Origin: Hyaloperonospora brassicae
Taxonomy: Eukaryota > Oomycota > Peronosporomycetes > Peronosporales > Peronosporaceae
Direction of reading: 5' to 3'
Assembly (NCBI GenBank): GCA_947650285.1
Contig: CANTFL010000034.1
Span: forward strand, 248,001-312,000
DNA length: 64,000 bases
Shown: positions 43,360-55,139 of the stretch, one piece after another
Layout: each line of letters opens with the position of its first letter
How positions within the stretch are numbered: the first letter of the stretch is position 1
Program-made: the position numbers and the translations under genes
Notes under the pieces: model-generated
What the model was told of the DNA's origin: nothing
Databases searched by the model: none
Seen by the model: the letters and a program-made list of their open reading frames with translations, nothing else

Positions 43360-45337
43360 GGGCAAGCTATGCTAGCATTCCTTTTCGCCTCTCCACGCAT
43401 TGAACTCGATATAAAATGAGACATCTTGTACGTATTTACCAACTCTGTACACGTCGTTGCCCACGGTGATGGCAGATCTAGACCAAGGCAAGAAGGACAG
43501 ATAGATCTATTTCATCAAAGACATGCAAGGCCTCACCGATTCAGCACATCTTGGGCGCTGCGGTAGGCCAATACCTCCGGCGTATTGTCCGAAGGAATAT
43601 ACAAGATCGAGCAGCGGCCCGAATTTTAGATGGAGTCTTTAATCAATAAGTATCCTGCGCTAAGGAGCGTAAATGTATGACCATGCTATTGCTATCACAA
43701 ATTTATCGCACCGGATGATTAGCGAGCGTAAAACTATCTCAGAACGAAATTCGTGGAACACAGCAAGTTCTGCGAGCGATGGAAATTGATGAAGTGGAAT
43801 CCACCGACACTTTGGACATAGACATGAAGGATTCATCGCCGCTGCAGGAAACGTCTGCGTCTTTCCATCTTTTGTCATTGAAGCGTCGGGTGACGCAACA
43901 AATCACTGTGGGTAAACTTGCAACGAAGACGAAGAGCGTATGCAGTACGTTACTGATGGAAATATGGTGCCGCACTTGTCCTTATCATGCGAGAACTTTA
44001 CATATAATAAGGCACCAATACTTGTACCGATAACAGTACAAACTTTCTACATTGACCACAGTGAAGGCCGGTGCCTCGAAACCACACCTACATGGTGAAT
44101 GTAAAGGAAGGAAAGTCTACTAAACGAACAAGCCTAAGGATGGGAGAACAGAACTGTATTTTATCGATAGGCTAAGTGTCGAAAGCATATAATCCAGTGA
44201 TTTTTTTCTGACTAGGTAAGAGCTACGAATGCGTGGTATAGCTACTTGCTCACCTTTGATTGCGCGCGTCTAGCCGGTGTTTGATGGTTTGGCTCGTTAA
44301 AAACTAAGGCCTAAGTCATCCAATAAGTACCTTAGTGCCGAATATACATTCGACGGTTTTTATATAACGTTTATTATGAAGAATAAAATGGAGAATATTG
44401 TCAATTCAAATAATATTCTCTTTTACCAAATTTGGAGGTGATGTCATGCAACAGGCTCATCCCGCTACATCGGGTCTCATGATCGCAAGACGGTGGACAT
44501 GAGCTGATCTGAGCTGAGCTGTAGCGGCAAAAGTAGAGCTGAAGAACACGAGGCTCACAACGAGGTGATGCACTGTGCATAGTAGTCGGAAAATAAAAAG
44601 CTGACCGTGATTAGAAAGTCGCGGCGTAAACATTTGAGCTGTGGTCAAGGTGCACAGCTACTGACTACAAAGAGGCCATTGTCGTCGCAAAGAGGTCAGT
44701 GCCAACGTTGCCGTACCACCAGCCCGGTACCGGTGCTAAACGGTCCAGCCTTCACACAACAAATAGTCACGATGCCGGAGCTGCACCACCAAGTCTTCAA
44801 ACATGCGAAAAGTCATGCCACGGAATGCTCGCCTGACGTCCCTGTCATCCGGTGCTTCTGTATTTTAATGGTTATTAGCCGCTGGCTAGAGGCATGTTGC
44901 GGCACGCGCACGAGTGCATGCCAACATTACCCACTTGCACAGCGGATAGCAAGCTATAGCTTTAGATCGCAAGTCAATAACTCCTCCGCGAGATCAAAAT
45001 TTGCCTAACTCCCAACAGAAGGCTCACTAAAAACCACACACACGCAACACAGCATTTCAAACACTGCATGGAGCCTATGTACTCGAGGAAATCAGACACT
45101 TCAGGATCCAAATGACGCTCAATAGCGTACCAGATCATGCAGAAGTAAATCGGACGGGCAATCAGCAGTAAAGAAACTTATATTAATCGTAGCTTACGCT
45201 CGGTTCTACGACTTAATAACGCTTGCAAGCGAACAATAGAGGCTTCTCCGTCATCTGAGCTTGTCCTTCTGCACTGTCTCCGATTGATCGTACCACGGTG
45301 TTCACCGCTCCAGAGTACGTGACAAAGGAAATTAGAC
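43360..45337. other. Intergenic with one LTR fragment
   Basis: About 2 kb. Apart from the LTR fragment near 44180-44420, only short frames are present (43779-44033 plus, 44607-45008 plus) that I cannot assign. Confidence 0.5.
44180..44420 (-). repeat. Degenerate gypsy LTR fragment, minus orientation
   Basis: The minus strand carries GGCTAGACGCGCGCAATC, the conserved LTR core, and upstream of it TATTCGGCACTA, shared with the LTRs of E and D. A perfect 9-bp hairpin lies at 44391-44399 with 44412-44420. No gag is recognised next to it, so it is probably a solo LTR. Ends not defined. Confidence 0.55.
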
Positions 45338-45631
45338 CTACTCACATAGCCTGTTGCAGCACGTGGCTTTGTCCTCATTAGGACGACATGATTCGCCTTT
45401 AATGCTGGCCCATGCTCCATAGCATAGACTCGTGCAATCCTGAGACTCAGGGGGAAAACAAATCCTTTGGCAACACACGTCCCTATTTTCTCCTACATTG
45501 CAATGCTGACCATCGGTAGATATTCCAAGTTTCAGACACGGGATGAGGCATTCACGGTCGGTAAATTGGCTGCGAGCAGAAGCCTGAGCGACGGCTGCGG
45601 ACAGGATCACGAGACCGGTGAAGACATTCAT
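45338..45631 (-). CDS. Small secreted cysteine-rich protein with duplicated six-Cys module
   Basis: 97 aa. Signal peptide at residues 1-19 (cleavage after ASA), so the protein is secreted. The mature part has 12 cysteines in two modules of identical spacing, C-x3-C-x11-C-x8-CC-x3-C: Cys28, 32, 44, 53, 54, 58 and Cys66, 70, 82, 91, 92, 96. The modules are joined by a seven-residue linker and have differing sequence between cysteines (LKLGISTDGQH against YGAWASIKGES), so the duplication is old. Each module probably has three disulfides. In oomycetes such proteins are often apoplastic effectors or elicitors; that role is inferred from architecture only, and I do not recognise a named family. The frame is open far upstream through a 10-bp repeat, but the signal peptide fixes the start at 45631. 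Confidence 0.82.
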   Translation of the reverse strand: MNVFTGLVILSAAVAQASARSQFTDRECLIPCLKLGISTDGQHCNVGENRDVCCQRICFPPESQDCTSLCYGAWASIKGESCRPNEDKATCCNRLCE

Positions 45632-45670
45632 GTTGCACGAAAATGATTGTCGTTCGACAACCACTGACTT

Positions 45671-45790
45671 GACAGAGCTTGGCAGAGCTTGACAGAGCTT
45701 GACGGAGCTTGACTGAGCGTGACTGAGCGTGACTGAGCGTGACTGAGCGTGACTGGGCGTGACTGGGCGTGACTGAGCGTGACTAAGCTT
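45671..45790. repeat. 10-bp minisatellite upstream of the Cys-rich gene
   Basis: Twelve head-to-tail copies of a decamer, mainly GACTGAGCGT and GACAGAGCTT, plus partial copies at each end (about 45664-45797). It ends 40 bp before the start codon of the secreted protein gene, so it lies in the proximal promoter or 5' UTR. Confidence 0.95.
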
Positions 45791-46990
45791 GACTTGGCAG
45801 ATTGAAGAATGACTGATGACAGGCACGATAAAATACATCGCCACCCCACGAGCATTCGAGAACCGGTGAGAAAACACCAACGTCTGCTCAAACTGGACAT
45901 TGAAGAAGGAAAATCCAGTCGCGTAAACAGGCGTAGGACACACTGCGCACACAGACGCATAGATGAGTGGATTGAGATCGGCAGAATCAACGACCCATGG
46001 CTTCCAGCGAGCTCGCGCATGGTCGCTGCGACTTGTAATCACGCTGCGTGTACTCCAGTTCGTTTGCGCTCTACGTACCTTTCGTACCATCATTAACAAG
46101 TGCTTGGCCTAACTGGAACTACGATCTGGTCCTTGCCTCCGTTGCCAGGTCTTTATCGAAGCGGTACCATCCGACGCAACCAACTATGTACTTGTGTTGC
46201 CACGAAACAACAATTGAAATGCACCACCAACTTCCACGCCGGCAGACGATGTACAGAAAAGCTTGTGAGCATCGCGTCAAGTGCGTACTAACGTCGATTA
46301 CGCGAGTGTGCAAGTCTTTAAATTCCTGTCGGTCGCGAATGCTCTATCTCAACCGGGACCCGTCGCGCCATCCGAGAGGACGCAACTGCATGCCCTCTTT
46401 TTATCTTGTCAGATCAGCACCAGGTGGAGATGGGACACTGCCAGACTCCGGAATGGGTGCGAGCCTCTCGTTTGAGAAATTCGGACCATTCCACGTGGCA
46501 TCCAATCATAGCAGTTGTTGAGAAGATAGAACATTCCTTGTGGCATCCAATCTCAGCGATTGCTGATGAAGGGTGTGGAAAGGTTTGACCGTAAACTGTC
46601 AATGGATCGCCCCTCCTTTACTATCGCTGCGTCAGTACGCGCGGAGTGAGGCCAATGCTTTGGCGGGATCCGAAACTGACCTGGACACGATCGCGTTGGC
46701 TTTGTCGATTCGAGAAGAGTCGACGAAAATTTGTCTTCGCAAAGGCAAACGTGAATGGGGCATGTCTCGATCCTGTTTTAGCAGCATTAGGCCGCGCGTA
46801 AAGTTGACATCGAGGACTCACGTCTGTTGGTGTCTCCGCGGCACGCGTCACTGCTCCGGCGTACGCACGAGGCAGTTTGAGGGAGGGCAAAAGCGGTCTC
46901 TTGAGGGAGTAATAACCTTACGTGTCACTATTTGGCGTATCTAGACTACAGATCATTGGCCGCCGAAGCAGCAGCAAAAGATACGAACAA

Positions 46991-47041
46991 AGGTACACGT
47001 CTCGCACTATGCGCTAGCAGTACCGCGCGAGACGTGTACCT
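46991..47041. repeat. Perfect 15-bp inverted repeat
   Basis: Arms AGGTACACGTCTCGC (46991-47005) and its exact reverse complement (47027-47041) around a 21-base loop. It could form a stable stem in RNA. It is not next to a recognised gene end. Confidence 0.8.
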
Positions 47042-47552
47042 CTGTGTAATCGTTTGCAGCATAGTTAGTCAATCTCGGTAGCGTCATCGAAGGTGGCCAG
47101 CCTCGTACGAACCGGACTCGTCGAGCGCCGGGCGTGGCCGTTCAGGCGTACGAACTTACAGACATCCAGCAATTAGTGATGGTGGAGTAAACAGGTCTGA
47201 CTCTTTCTCTCACATGGTTACATCGCTGCATGGCGGTCACTCGGTGATCGCAGCTTACAGGTGCACAGTCTAGCCTACGATGGATCGGTGAGCTATCATG
47301 CTCTGCTTGTTGCTCAGCAGCAGCTCCGACTTTGGTTCGTCAATGACATGCGCGACATCAACAATGTCGCATGCAACACACATTGACCTCCGCCCCCCCT
47401 CCTTGATGCTATCCCTGTTTTGCCCGTGTAGAAATGAGTAGCGGAGCGAATAGTGCACGTGAGTATCAATCAGACCACCACGTTTAGTGTTGTGTGCCAA
47501 TCACCAATAGCTATTACACCAGTGTGCCCGATATCCTAACCGTCTCGAGCTT

Positions 47553-47744
47553 ATGAGACATGTACTTCCTCAGTGGACCAAGACGCAGGCAGCGAATGAT
47601 CATAACGTAGATAGCAATACCGGAAGTTCCACATTTTGCTCGGCGCGGAGTTTCGCTCAGAACCGGTGTTGTCAATGTAACATGGTGGTAAATTGGGACC
47701 TTATGTGGCAGCATTTGTCCTCGGTGCATTGTGCATCTCGATAA
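47553..47744 (+). other. Possible C2H2/BED-like zinc-finger fragment
   Basis: Short plus-strand frame with CCQC...WQHLSSVH: Cys-x2-Cys-x11-His-x4-His. This resembles a zinc finger of the BED kind found in hAT transposases. No adjoining transposase found; could be chance. Confidence 0.2.
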
Positions 47745-47891
47745 GTCACCTATGTTGCGCTAAAGACAAGTGTACAATATCGAAACGCTGCAGTTCTCGC
47801 TTTGCACCACTCTGCGTAGACTTGAGCAGGAACGAATAAAAGCTCCAGCTCTTACTGCCGTCGTATTGCTTTGCACTCGTACGACCTATTG

Positions 47892-48358
47892 TGTAACGGG
47901 GTGAGCCCGTTACGAAAAATTGATATCTTTGTAGCAATTTTTGAACATCATCTATTTTGATAATGTTCAATATCCATTACCCGAAAGGAGTAAGGTTGAA
48001 AGAATATTACCCCCGAGGGTAATATTTCTTTGATGGGTTGCTCCACCTGATTGTTGATTTTTACGGTACATCAACCAGATTGTCCACCAATAGCCGCTGG
48101 ACGCGCGCAATGGGTGGCGAGCAAGAACCCACATACGAGATTGTAGTTTAACATGGAAAGATTGAGACAAAGATGGTTTATTCGGAAGTCTTTACTGTAT
48201 TAGATACAGTTCTACTTTTCCGTTAGACAGAGCTTTCTAGTCGGTTTACTTCCTTGCGCTTCCTCACGCCACGTATACGTGGCGCCGAAATTACACAGCC
48301 TTGGGTTCGGCCAACACAAGGTCTTACCAGTCAGCTGGTAAGAGCGTGCCCTGTTACA
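47892..48358 (+). repeat. Element C 5' LTR
   Basis: 467 bp, TGTAACGGGGTGAGCCCGTTAC to CCTGTTACA. Contains hairpins with arms AATATTACCC / GGGTAATATT and CTTACCAG / CTGGTAAG, and the family core CTGGACGCGCGCAATG. Followed by CC and TGGTAGCACTTTGTAG (48361-48376), the primer-binding site. Confidence 0.92.
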
Positions 48359-48416
48359 CCTGGTAGCACTTTGTAGTCCGTCCAACTGATACAACCACCT
48401 CATCCAACATTAACAT

Positions 48417-49560
48417 GATGGATACAGAGGAAAGGCTTCACGCCACACGTGAAAGCTTTAACCATTTGAGTGACATCGAATGGAGGTCGGTAGGACGTAT
48501 GAGCTTTACTGTCGTCTAAACCGTCGTTAGCGCCATGTTGGAGACTCGTGACAGTGACGAATAACATGCCGCTATCCCCAGGTTAGTTCAAATTGATCAT
48601 GCATCCGACAGAGATCAAGTATCCTTGCTTCACCAGCAAGTTTCTAGACAGGCCTTGCGGTTGAGAGAATTCGGTGCTCATCCGACAGAGCTGTTGAGAA
48701 AGCAGCAATTCAATGCTGCTGTGGGCGGGACGACACACACGCGTCGTCCCGAAATCTTGAAGATTGATATCATAAGTACAGTGTAGTCCCGGAGGACTCC
48801 CTGTTACTACGGTTTGTCGAACTCGACAGAGCCTTAATGGCTCGTCGCGTCGAAGATGAGCAAATGAAACTCACATTTGCTCAAGCCCACTTGGCAGGAC
48901 GTGCCAAGACTTGGGCCTTAGGGCTCGAGATGAGCGACCCATATGCTTTCGGCTCGCTGGAAACCTTCAAGGCCCGGCTCAAACAAAATTTTGAACCGCC
49001 TCGGGCTGAGGTCAGGGCTCGATCTAAGCTCCTGAAACTCAAACAGGTTAGCGTGATGTGCACGCTAATGCCCAGCATATACGACTTCTCGCGAGTAGTG
49101 AAACTGCCAAACCAGTTCATAAACACACGTTGATTACTGTGTTCATGCAAGGACTCACAGATGGGCTCTTCAGGAATCGCCTGTTCCGCTTATAAAGTGA
49201 TACGCTTGGACCAGCGATCGCAGCTGCGGAACAGGAAGACTTTAGCATGTTACAGGCTCATGCTAGCTCGAGCTCTTATCGTCCACCGAGACGACAAGAG
49301 ACTGCAGGTCCAGAACCCATGGAACTCTGTTTTGATAATAGCTGGAATGCCGCTCTTAAAAGAACAATACGCGGTTGCAGGAGTGCTATCGCTTTCAGAA
49401 GCTAGTACACTACGCTTATGAGTTTTGTGCTCCATGACCAGTACCAAACAGTACTGAGCGAAATTGTCGGCCATTCGCCAAGAAGTAAATGGTCGCGGGT
49501 CAAACGCTGTTGCGGTGTCGCAAAAGCGAAGCGGGCCATCAATAAATGGTCGGGGTCAGT
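48417..49560 (+). pseudogene. Element C gag, broken
   Basis: Aligns to B Gag over its length. The best protein block is 48837-49133 (RRVEDEQMKLTFAQAHLAGR, AKTWALGLEMSDP). The zinc-knuckle region is damaged (about 49374-49435). Several frame breaks and stops. Confidence 0.85.
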
Positions 49561-49970
49561 AGGGGCGGAGCGCCCTACGGATCCAGCAAACTCAAGAGAA
49601 TTTGCAAATCTCTGGACGAAAGTTGGTCCAGATACATGTGTCTCTGGTGATGAGATATCACTCATCACCTTGAAGTTGCAAGTGACAACAGATATGTCAC
49701 TTCGTGCTCTGGTTGAATGTGGGGCGTCGAATAATTTTATTCTTCGCCAGTCACTGAAGGAGCGTCGCTGAATTTCGTTGAGCGCGAAATTCCCCTCACG
49801 AGAATGATGGTGCTCCTTGCCACAGGCTCATCAATCAGTGTTGCAAAACGTATAGTGGAAATCCTCTACACGTTAGAGGGCGAATAATACAATGATAAAT
49901 TCATCGTACTGGATCTGGATGACAAATTTGATGTAATCCTGGGATTACCTTGGCTTAGAAGGTACTAGCC
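49545..49970 (+). pseudogene. Element C protease, broken
   Basis: The frame at 49418-49771 runs from the gag 3' end into protease (GAERPTDPANSREFANLWTK). The active-site strand reads ALVECGASNNF: the catalytic Asp is Glu, so it is inactive. Further on, DNA still encodes the second signature at about 49920-49955 in a longer T-run than in B, which identifies the single-base loss in B. Confidence 0.8.
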
Positions 49971-49974
49971 AAGG

Positions 49975-52900
49975 ATGATATGGAAGCATCGATCCGTGAA
50001 GATCCCTGCTGATTGCTCCTCAGATGACGATCTGATGAATTTCATGGAGCGTCCGCAAGCTGGTGGATGTACTGCGAGTGAATGCGATGGCCTCCCTTGC
50101 GGTACGGTAGTTAGCACGACTGTACAAGAACACAATGTGGATGATCACTACATTGTGGGTTATGGTCTCCTAAATCCTGTTGATGTGATTTCCCAGGAAG
50201 TAATCGAGAGGGTGAATGTCTTGGCCAATGGTGGGTCAAGCGTAGGCGCTTGCACGCTTAATATGGTTGTGCCTCCAAAACTAACTTCGGAGATTAATTA
50301 ATTGCCGACGCTAGAACCAAAACGGTTTTTGCGTGATCTGCGCAGTGGCAACGTCAAACAGATATGTATCTTTGTCGTGAAAGAGGAGTACGTCATCGAT
50401 ATTCGATCGGCAACGGTGTTTACTGAGACCGAGAGGGTTCTCATCAGTTCATCGATGGACGAAAGCTTCATCGATGAGAAGACTCGGATTCAGAGATATG
50501 AATCTCAATCCTGGAAGTCGCTCCAGGCAAATCCTTTGTATTAAAATTTGATTAAATATAAGGATGTATTCCCTGAATTCGTACTTTGCGAAATGCCTAA
50601 GGACAAAGGCACTCGACACGAGATCGATCTCAAACCGGGATTGAAGTACTGTGTCATGAGGTAGTGGCCACTGCCTCGTGAACAAGTACTAGCGATCGAC
50701 AAGTTCTTTGCCGATCGCTTAGCAGCAGGCCATGTGAGAGAATAAATTTTTCCTACAGCTCTCCGATGTTCTGTGTGCGAAAGGCCACAGGAGGATGTCG
50801 TATTGTGCACGCATTCAACATATTGAATGCTGCAATGGTTCCGGCTCAGACGCCAATACCGGGGAAGGACGTAATCGTAGATGGTATGTCTAAGAGTACC
50901 ATCTTATCGTCCATGGGTCTACTAGATGGCTTCTATCAGATCTTCATGCGTGAACGGGACATCCCGTACACGGCTGTGATCATCCCCCAGCGGGATGATG
51001 TGGGAGTGGCTAGTGATGCTCCAAAGGATAGGCAATGCCCCTGCCATTTTTAATTGATATGTCACAAATTTGTTGAGACCGGTACGAAATTTCGCACCGA
51101 GTTACTTCAATGATGTGTTCTCCCATAGCCAAAATTTGAACGGAAAGACGGAAGTTATGGTTTACAAAACACACGTTCGTCCGGTACTTCAACTTATGCC
51201 AAAGCATAAGTTGTACGCCAACCTCAAATGTGTGTACTAGCCGCTAGCAAAATATCACTTCTTGGGTGCTTCGTGGGTAACAACGGCGAACGCCCTGATC
51301 CCGAAAAGATCAAGGCGATCTCCGAAAGGCTCATGCCAGTCAATGTCAAGGGAATTTGTAAGATCCTTTGTCTAGCGTCGTACTTAAACAATTACTCGCG
51401 CTACTACGCCGAGAGAACTGTGCATCTTTCTTGTTTGCTCGAGAAAAATATGAAGTGGTCACGGAACGCTGAGTGTAAGCGTCCCTTTAAATTTACCGAG
51501 CTGAGATTGACACAAATCGACCATACTAGCGATTGCAGACCAGGACAGACCATTCCATGTGGTCTGTGACGCCAGCGACTTTGCTATCGGCTGTGTCTGA
51601 TGCAGTATGAAACAGACGACGCTAAGCGCGGCATCTGCTATCAGCCGCTTCAGCTCAAACCAGCTAAACGCAATTACCCAGCGCATGACAAGTAACTCCT
51701 TGCCGTGAAATAAGCACTGGCTAAGTTTCGCGTCTGTCTCCTGGGAGATAGACCGTTTGTCTTCTTTATGAACCATGCGTCTCTACGCACGGCCGTCAAC
51801 AGTCTACACCTGTCGCAACTAATGGCGAGGTTTCTATCTTTCTTCGCAGAGTACAACTTCTCCGTGGAGTACAAGCCAGGACGACTTAATGTCGTCGCTG
51901 ATGCGCTTTCGCGCCGGCCCGATTTCGATCCGGGCGCGCAATTCAACAGTGAGGACAAGCCCACTGTTGCGACGCTAACAGTCAGTGTCCCGTCGTCAAG
52001 CTTACTTGACGACGTACGAAAGGCATACGCAGAAGATAAGGATCTTCTGCGATTAATGGATCATCTGGTGCATCCATCTCAAAAATCGTTGAAACATTGA
52101 TTAGATTTGTACCGATCCTCTTCGGATCGGTACACAACTCGCTACGGGTTGATGTACTGTACGGCCGTTGCCGGTGACACACCTCGAGTCGTCTTCCCAC
52201 TCATTATGACTTGTGAATAATCATCATGTATGAGTGTCACGTTGCCTCAACAGGCGGGCATCGTGGAAGGGAAAAGAAGTACCTTACGGTAAGTCGTGAC
52301 TTTTACTGGCCCCGCCAGTATCCGTTTGTGCACAAGTACACTCCGTGCTTGCGAGGTTTGTCAACGGGTGAAGCCTAGTCGTTCATCGTGCACCATTACA
52401 GCCTCTGCCTGTTACGACAGAGTGCTGGCAGTCTGTTTCAATGGACTTCGTCTTCGGTTTTCCCGAAGACGCTCACACAAATAATGGTATTTTTGTGTTT
52501 GTTGGCCGATTCAGCAAGATGGTTCATCTTGCTGCAGTGTCAGAGTAGATCAACGCCCACATATGTGCGCGTGTATTTATCGACATAGTGTCTCGACTTC
52601 ATGGGTTTTCTCTTGAGCTCGGATCCGACCGTGACCCTCGGTTCACGGCGGAGTTTTGGCAGTCCGTGCATCGATCACTCGGAACACGGTTAAAGATGTC
52701 AACCTCTGACCATCCAAAAACAGATGGTCAGACGGAAAGTGCGAACCGTGTCCTCGAAGAGATCCTTCGAGGATATGTCCACGCGTTCTCTAGTTGGAAC
52801 AAATTGATTCCCAAGGTATAATTCGCCATCAAAAATTCGGTGCATCCTGTCACTCAGCACAGACCGTTCTTCGTAAATGTCTTAAGCCATCCACGTCGAC

Positions 52901-53000
52901 CCTCCCTATTAAAAAGTGACGCTTGGTTCAAAGAGGGGGGGAATCACTCATGCAAAAGCGTCCTGGCTCTTAGTCATCACGTGTAGACGCTAACGTCGTC
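49975..53000 (+). pseudogene. Element C pol, broken
   Basis: Fragments in order: linker (49975-50544), RT N-terminus (50766-51053, FCVRKATGGCRIVHAFN), RT palm with a changed catalytic region (Y-F-N-D near 51105), connection (51228-51569), RNase H and zinc domain (51768-52484) and integrase core (52588-52821, SDRDPRFTAEFWQ, TDGQTESANR). Stops in all frames. Confidence 0.85.
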
Positions 53001-54160
53001 ACGTATGATGCCGATGTCGATCATTTCGACATCGAAGATGAATAACATCTCAATAATAGCGATGACGATATTATCGTATCAGATGATGATGGCGATGCTG
53101 GTATATTCAGCATCGCCAAGGACTATGTCAGCGAGGATGATGACACCTTTGCTGATGAACAGAAATAGAAGCGAACACTTCTGCAACTTGCACAAGTCGA
53201 ACTGAACAGCACAATTCTCGTCATCAGACGGATTTCTGCTGGTTCGAGAAGTAGTGGTCCGTTTCGTGCAGGATTCCATCGATTACGCGGTGAACCGGAC
53301 GAAACGGAACGCTGACAAGAATGGAAGAGCAATTGTTCTTTTATTGATCGGAGGCGACTTAGTCCTACGATCTACGGTAAAACTACCTAGACATGTAGTA
53401 ATTAACGTGGGCAGCAGAAAACCACTGCCCAAGTACATCGGTCCCTTTTGTGTGCTGCGCCGGCATGGCAACGCATACACGATATAGCTGCCACGTAGGA
53501 TGCGTGCGCATCGTACGTTTTATGTGGGGCGTCTACTCCCGTAATTTCAGTACGAGCCCTCCTTCGACGATGAAGATACCCCCTACGTTCAAGAACCTCC
53601 ATTGGGTTTCTTGCGCTCGCGCTCCAGACGATCAGTCTCGGCGCGTATCAAAGAGACCTCTACACACAGTTCGGAGATCTCTCTGCGAGCTGTCCCTAGC
53701 TCTTTGACGAGAGAGCGGTCATCACGCTCAACCTAAAATTGAGCGAGGGCGTGAAAGTCACGATCCTTCGTCCGAATAGCCTCCCTATCCTTGCGGTGTT
53801 GTCGCACGGAATCGGTCAGAGCGTAGCGCCTGTACCGATCGTGCTACAAATTGTCGCGCAATTGACCTATTGCGCCATTCATCTCGTATTGGTCGAGATG
53901 GTGAGTAAAACGACTTGGAGGAGGTTTTCCTCCTCCTCCACATCCTTTAGTGGACTCACAAGGTGGTCAAAGATTCCTTGTGGAGCGTATCTTGAGACAC
54001 CGTGATGATTCAGCATTATGAGCGAGATATCTCGTCCAGTGGCGGGGGTATCCACCCTCGTGGAACCTCTGGGAGCGGGGCTCCCAGCTGATGATGGATG
54101 CTCCCGGTCTCGTCGATCAGTACGATGTGACCCACTCTTTGAATGAGGACCATCGTCGAA
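53001..54160 (+). pseudogene. Element C integrase C-terminus and chromodomain remnant
   Basis: 53254-53487 gives a GPY/F-type block (KYIGPFCVLRRHGNAYTI). The chromodomain region near 54020-54130 aligns by DNA (CTCGTCCAGTGGCGGGGGTA) but is out of frame. Confidence 0.75.
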
Positions 54161-54214
54161 TATAAGCCCGGCGCGCTCATAATGAAATTGTAAAGTCTCA
54201 ATCCGTTTGTACAT
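53570..54214 (-). pseudogene. Element C antisense frame 2, coiled-coil homologue
   Basis: Minus strand from ATG 54214. YKRIETLQFHYERAGLIFDD matches the N-terminus of the B protein, [12 protein letters not shown] matches [12 protein letters not shown], and RRYALTDSVRQHRKD and [10 protein letters not shown] lie in the coiled coil. Two or more in-frame stops. It confirms that this antisense gene belonged to the ancestor of B and C. Confidence 0.7.
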
Positions 54215-54215
54215 C

Positions 54216-55058
54216 TCAGAAGAGATAGGGTCGATTAGCGAGGAAGGCCTCCTCAGGCGCGCGAACAGAGTTGTCAATACAACTCTGGCATTTCTCACCC
54301 TCACGAGAGGCAAGGTAAACCTACCTCTCGAGACAATCGGTGCAGTTTATACCGATCACCATTAATGGACTTCTGTTTAAACTTATTGCGAGCTGCAGTA
54401 AGTTTGTCCAGCCAAGTGTCACGGCCAACATTATCAATGTTGCCGATGAAAGAATTCCACACCTGAACCAACGAGAATTCGGCTAGTATTTGGTTACCGT
54501 GGCACCATCGATTTATAAAAACGGCATCGATGTAGAACTCACTTTTAATGCAATAACCACTCGCATTGACATCAAGACCATGCATCCTTGGCAGATCGAC
54601 GAGTGGAATTTGACAACTCCAGGTATTACAACAATACCCCTTCTTTAGACTGCGCTGAAATGGAATCCATGATTTAATCTCAGGAGCAGTTCGTAACGCG
54701 TTACAATCCTGCCACTCTTTCGCAAAGCCGACATCAACAATGGCAACGCGGTCGCCGCAATCATTGGGTTTGCTTCGGCTACGATGAATCCGGGAACAGT
54801 CATCGGCATTCTCACGACGACTAACGTCCTCATATTCTGCACTCACTTCACACGAATACGAGCGCGACCGGTTCGATTTCCGCGGCGAGTGATCTGACTC
54901 GTCGTATGAACCGAACGTCTCATGGCGCACGTCTTTATCGAGACTGCCGCGAGTCTCATCCGTCGTCGGCTCCGCACCCATTAGCCTCACGGATGGGCTT
55001 TGCGGGCGCCTTTGAGTCGGGCGGTGAGTCCGACTCACCCGAACAGATAACTTCTATT
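54216..55058 (-). pseudogene. Element C antisense frame 1 homologue
   Basis: The long minus-strand frame 54301-55038 encodes WNSFIGNIDNVGRDTWLDKL and GDRYKLHRLSREVGLPCL, homologous to the globular part of the B protein. The start region is frame-shifted: near 55058 the minus strand reads IEVICSGESDSPPDS against MEVVYSGESDVSDSG in B. Downstream of 54301, a shifted frame gives CQSCIDNSVRAPEE and ends with TGA at 54218-54216, right before the ATG of antisense frame 2. Confidence 0.7.
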
Positions 55059-55139
55059 TCGGAGTCGACTTCCGTGGGAATACAACCCGCGACCGAAGCT
55101 GCGTTTGAAGAAGTTGCTCGTGAATGACCACGAGAACCT

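Larger units (their letters stand above)
45800..47886. other. Intergenic, possible eroded coding fragments
   Basis: Frames at 46048-46521 and 46573-46944 (plus) are moderately long but unrecognised. A repeated pair TGGCATCCAATC (46498-46509 and 46543-46554), each holding a CCAAT box, and a perfect 15-bp inverted repeat (46991-47041) are the only structured features seen. Confidence 0.45.

Noticed and set aside
45338..46099. 253-aa frame reading through the 10-bp repeat into the Cys-rich protein
   Set aside because: The upstream part is repeat translated by chance; the signal peptide at 45631 marks the true start.
53879..54005. Plus-strand frame opposite the antisense genes of element C
   Set aside because: Low-complexity shadow of the coiled-coil region and the decayed chromodomain.
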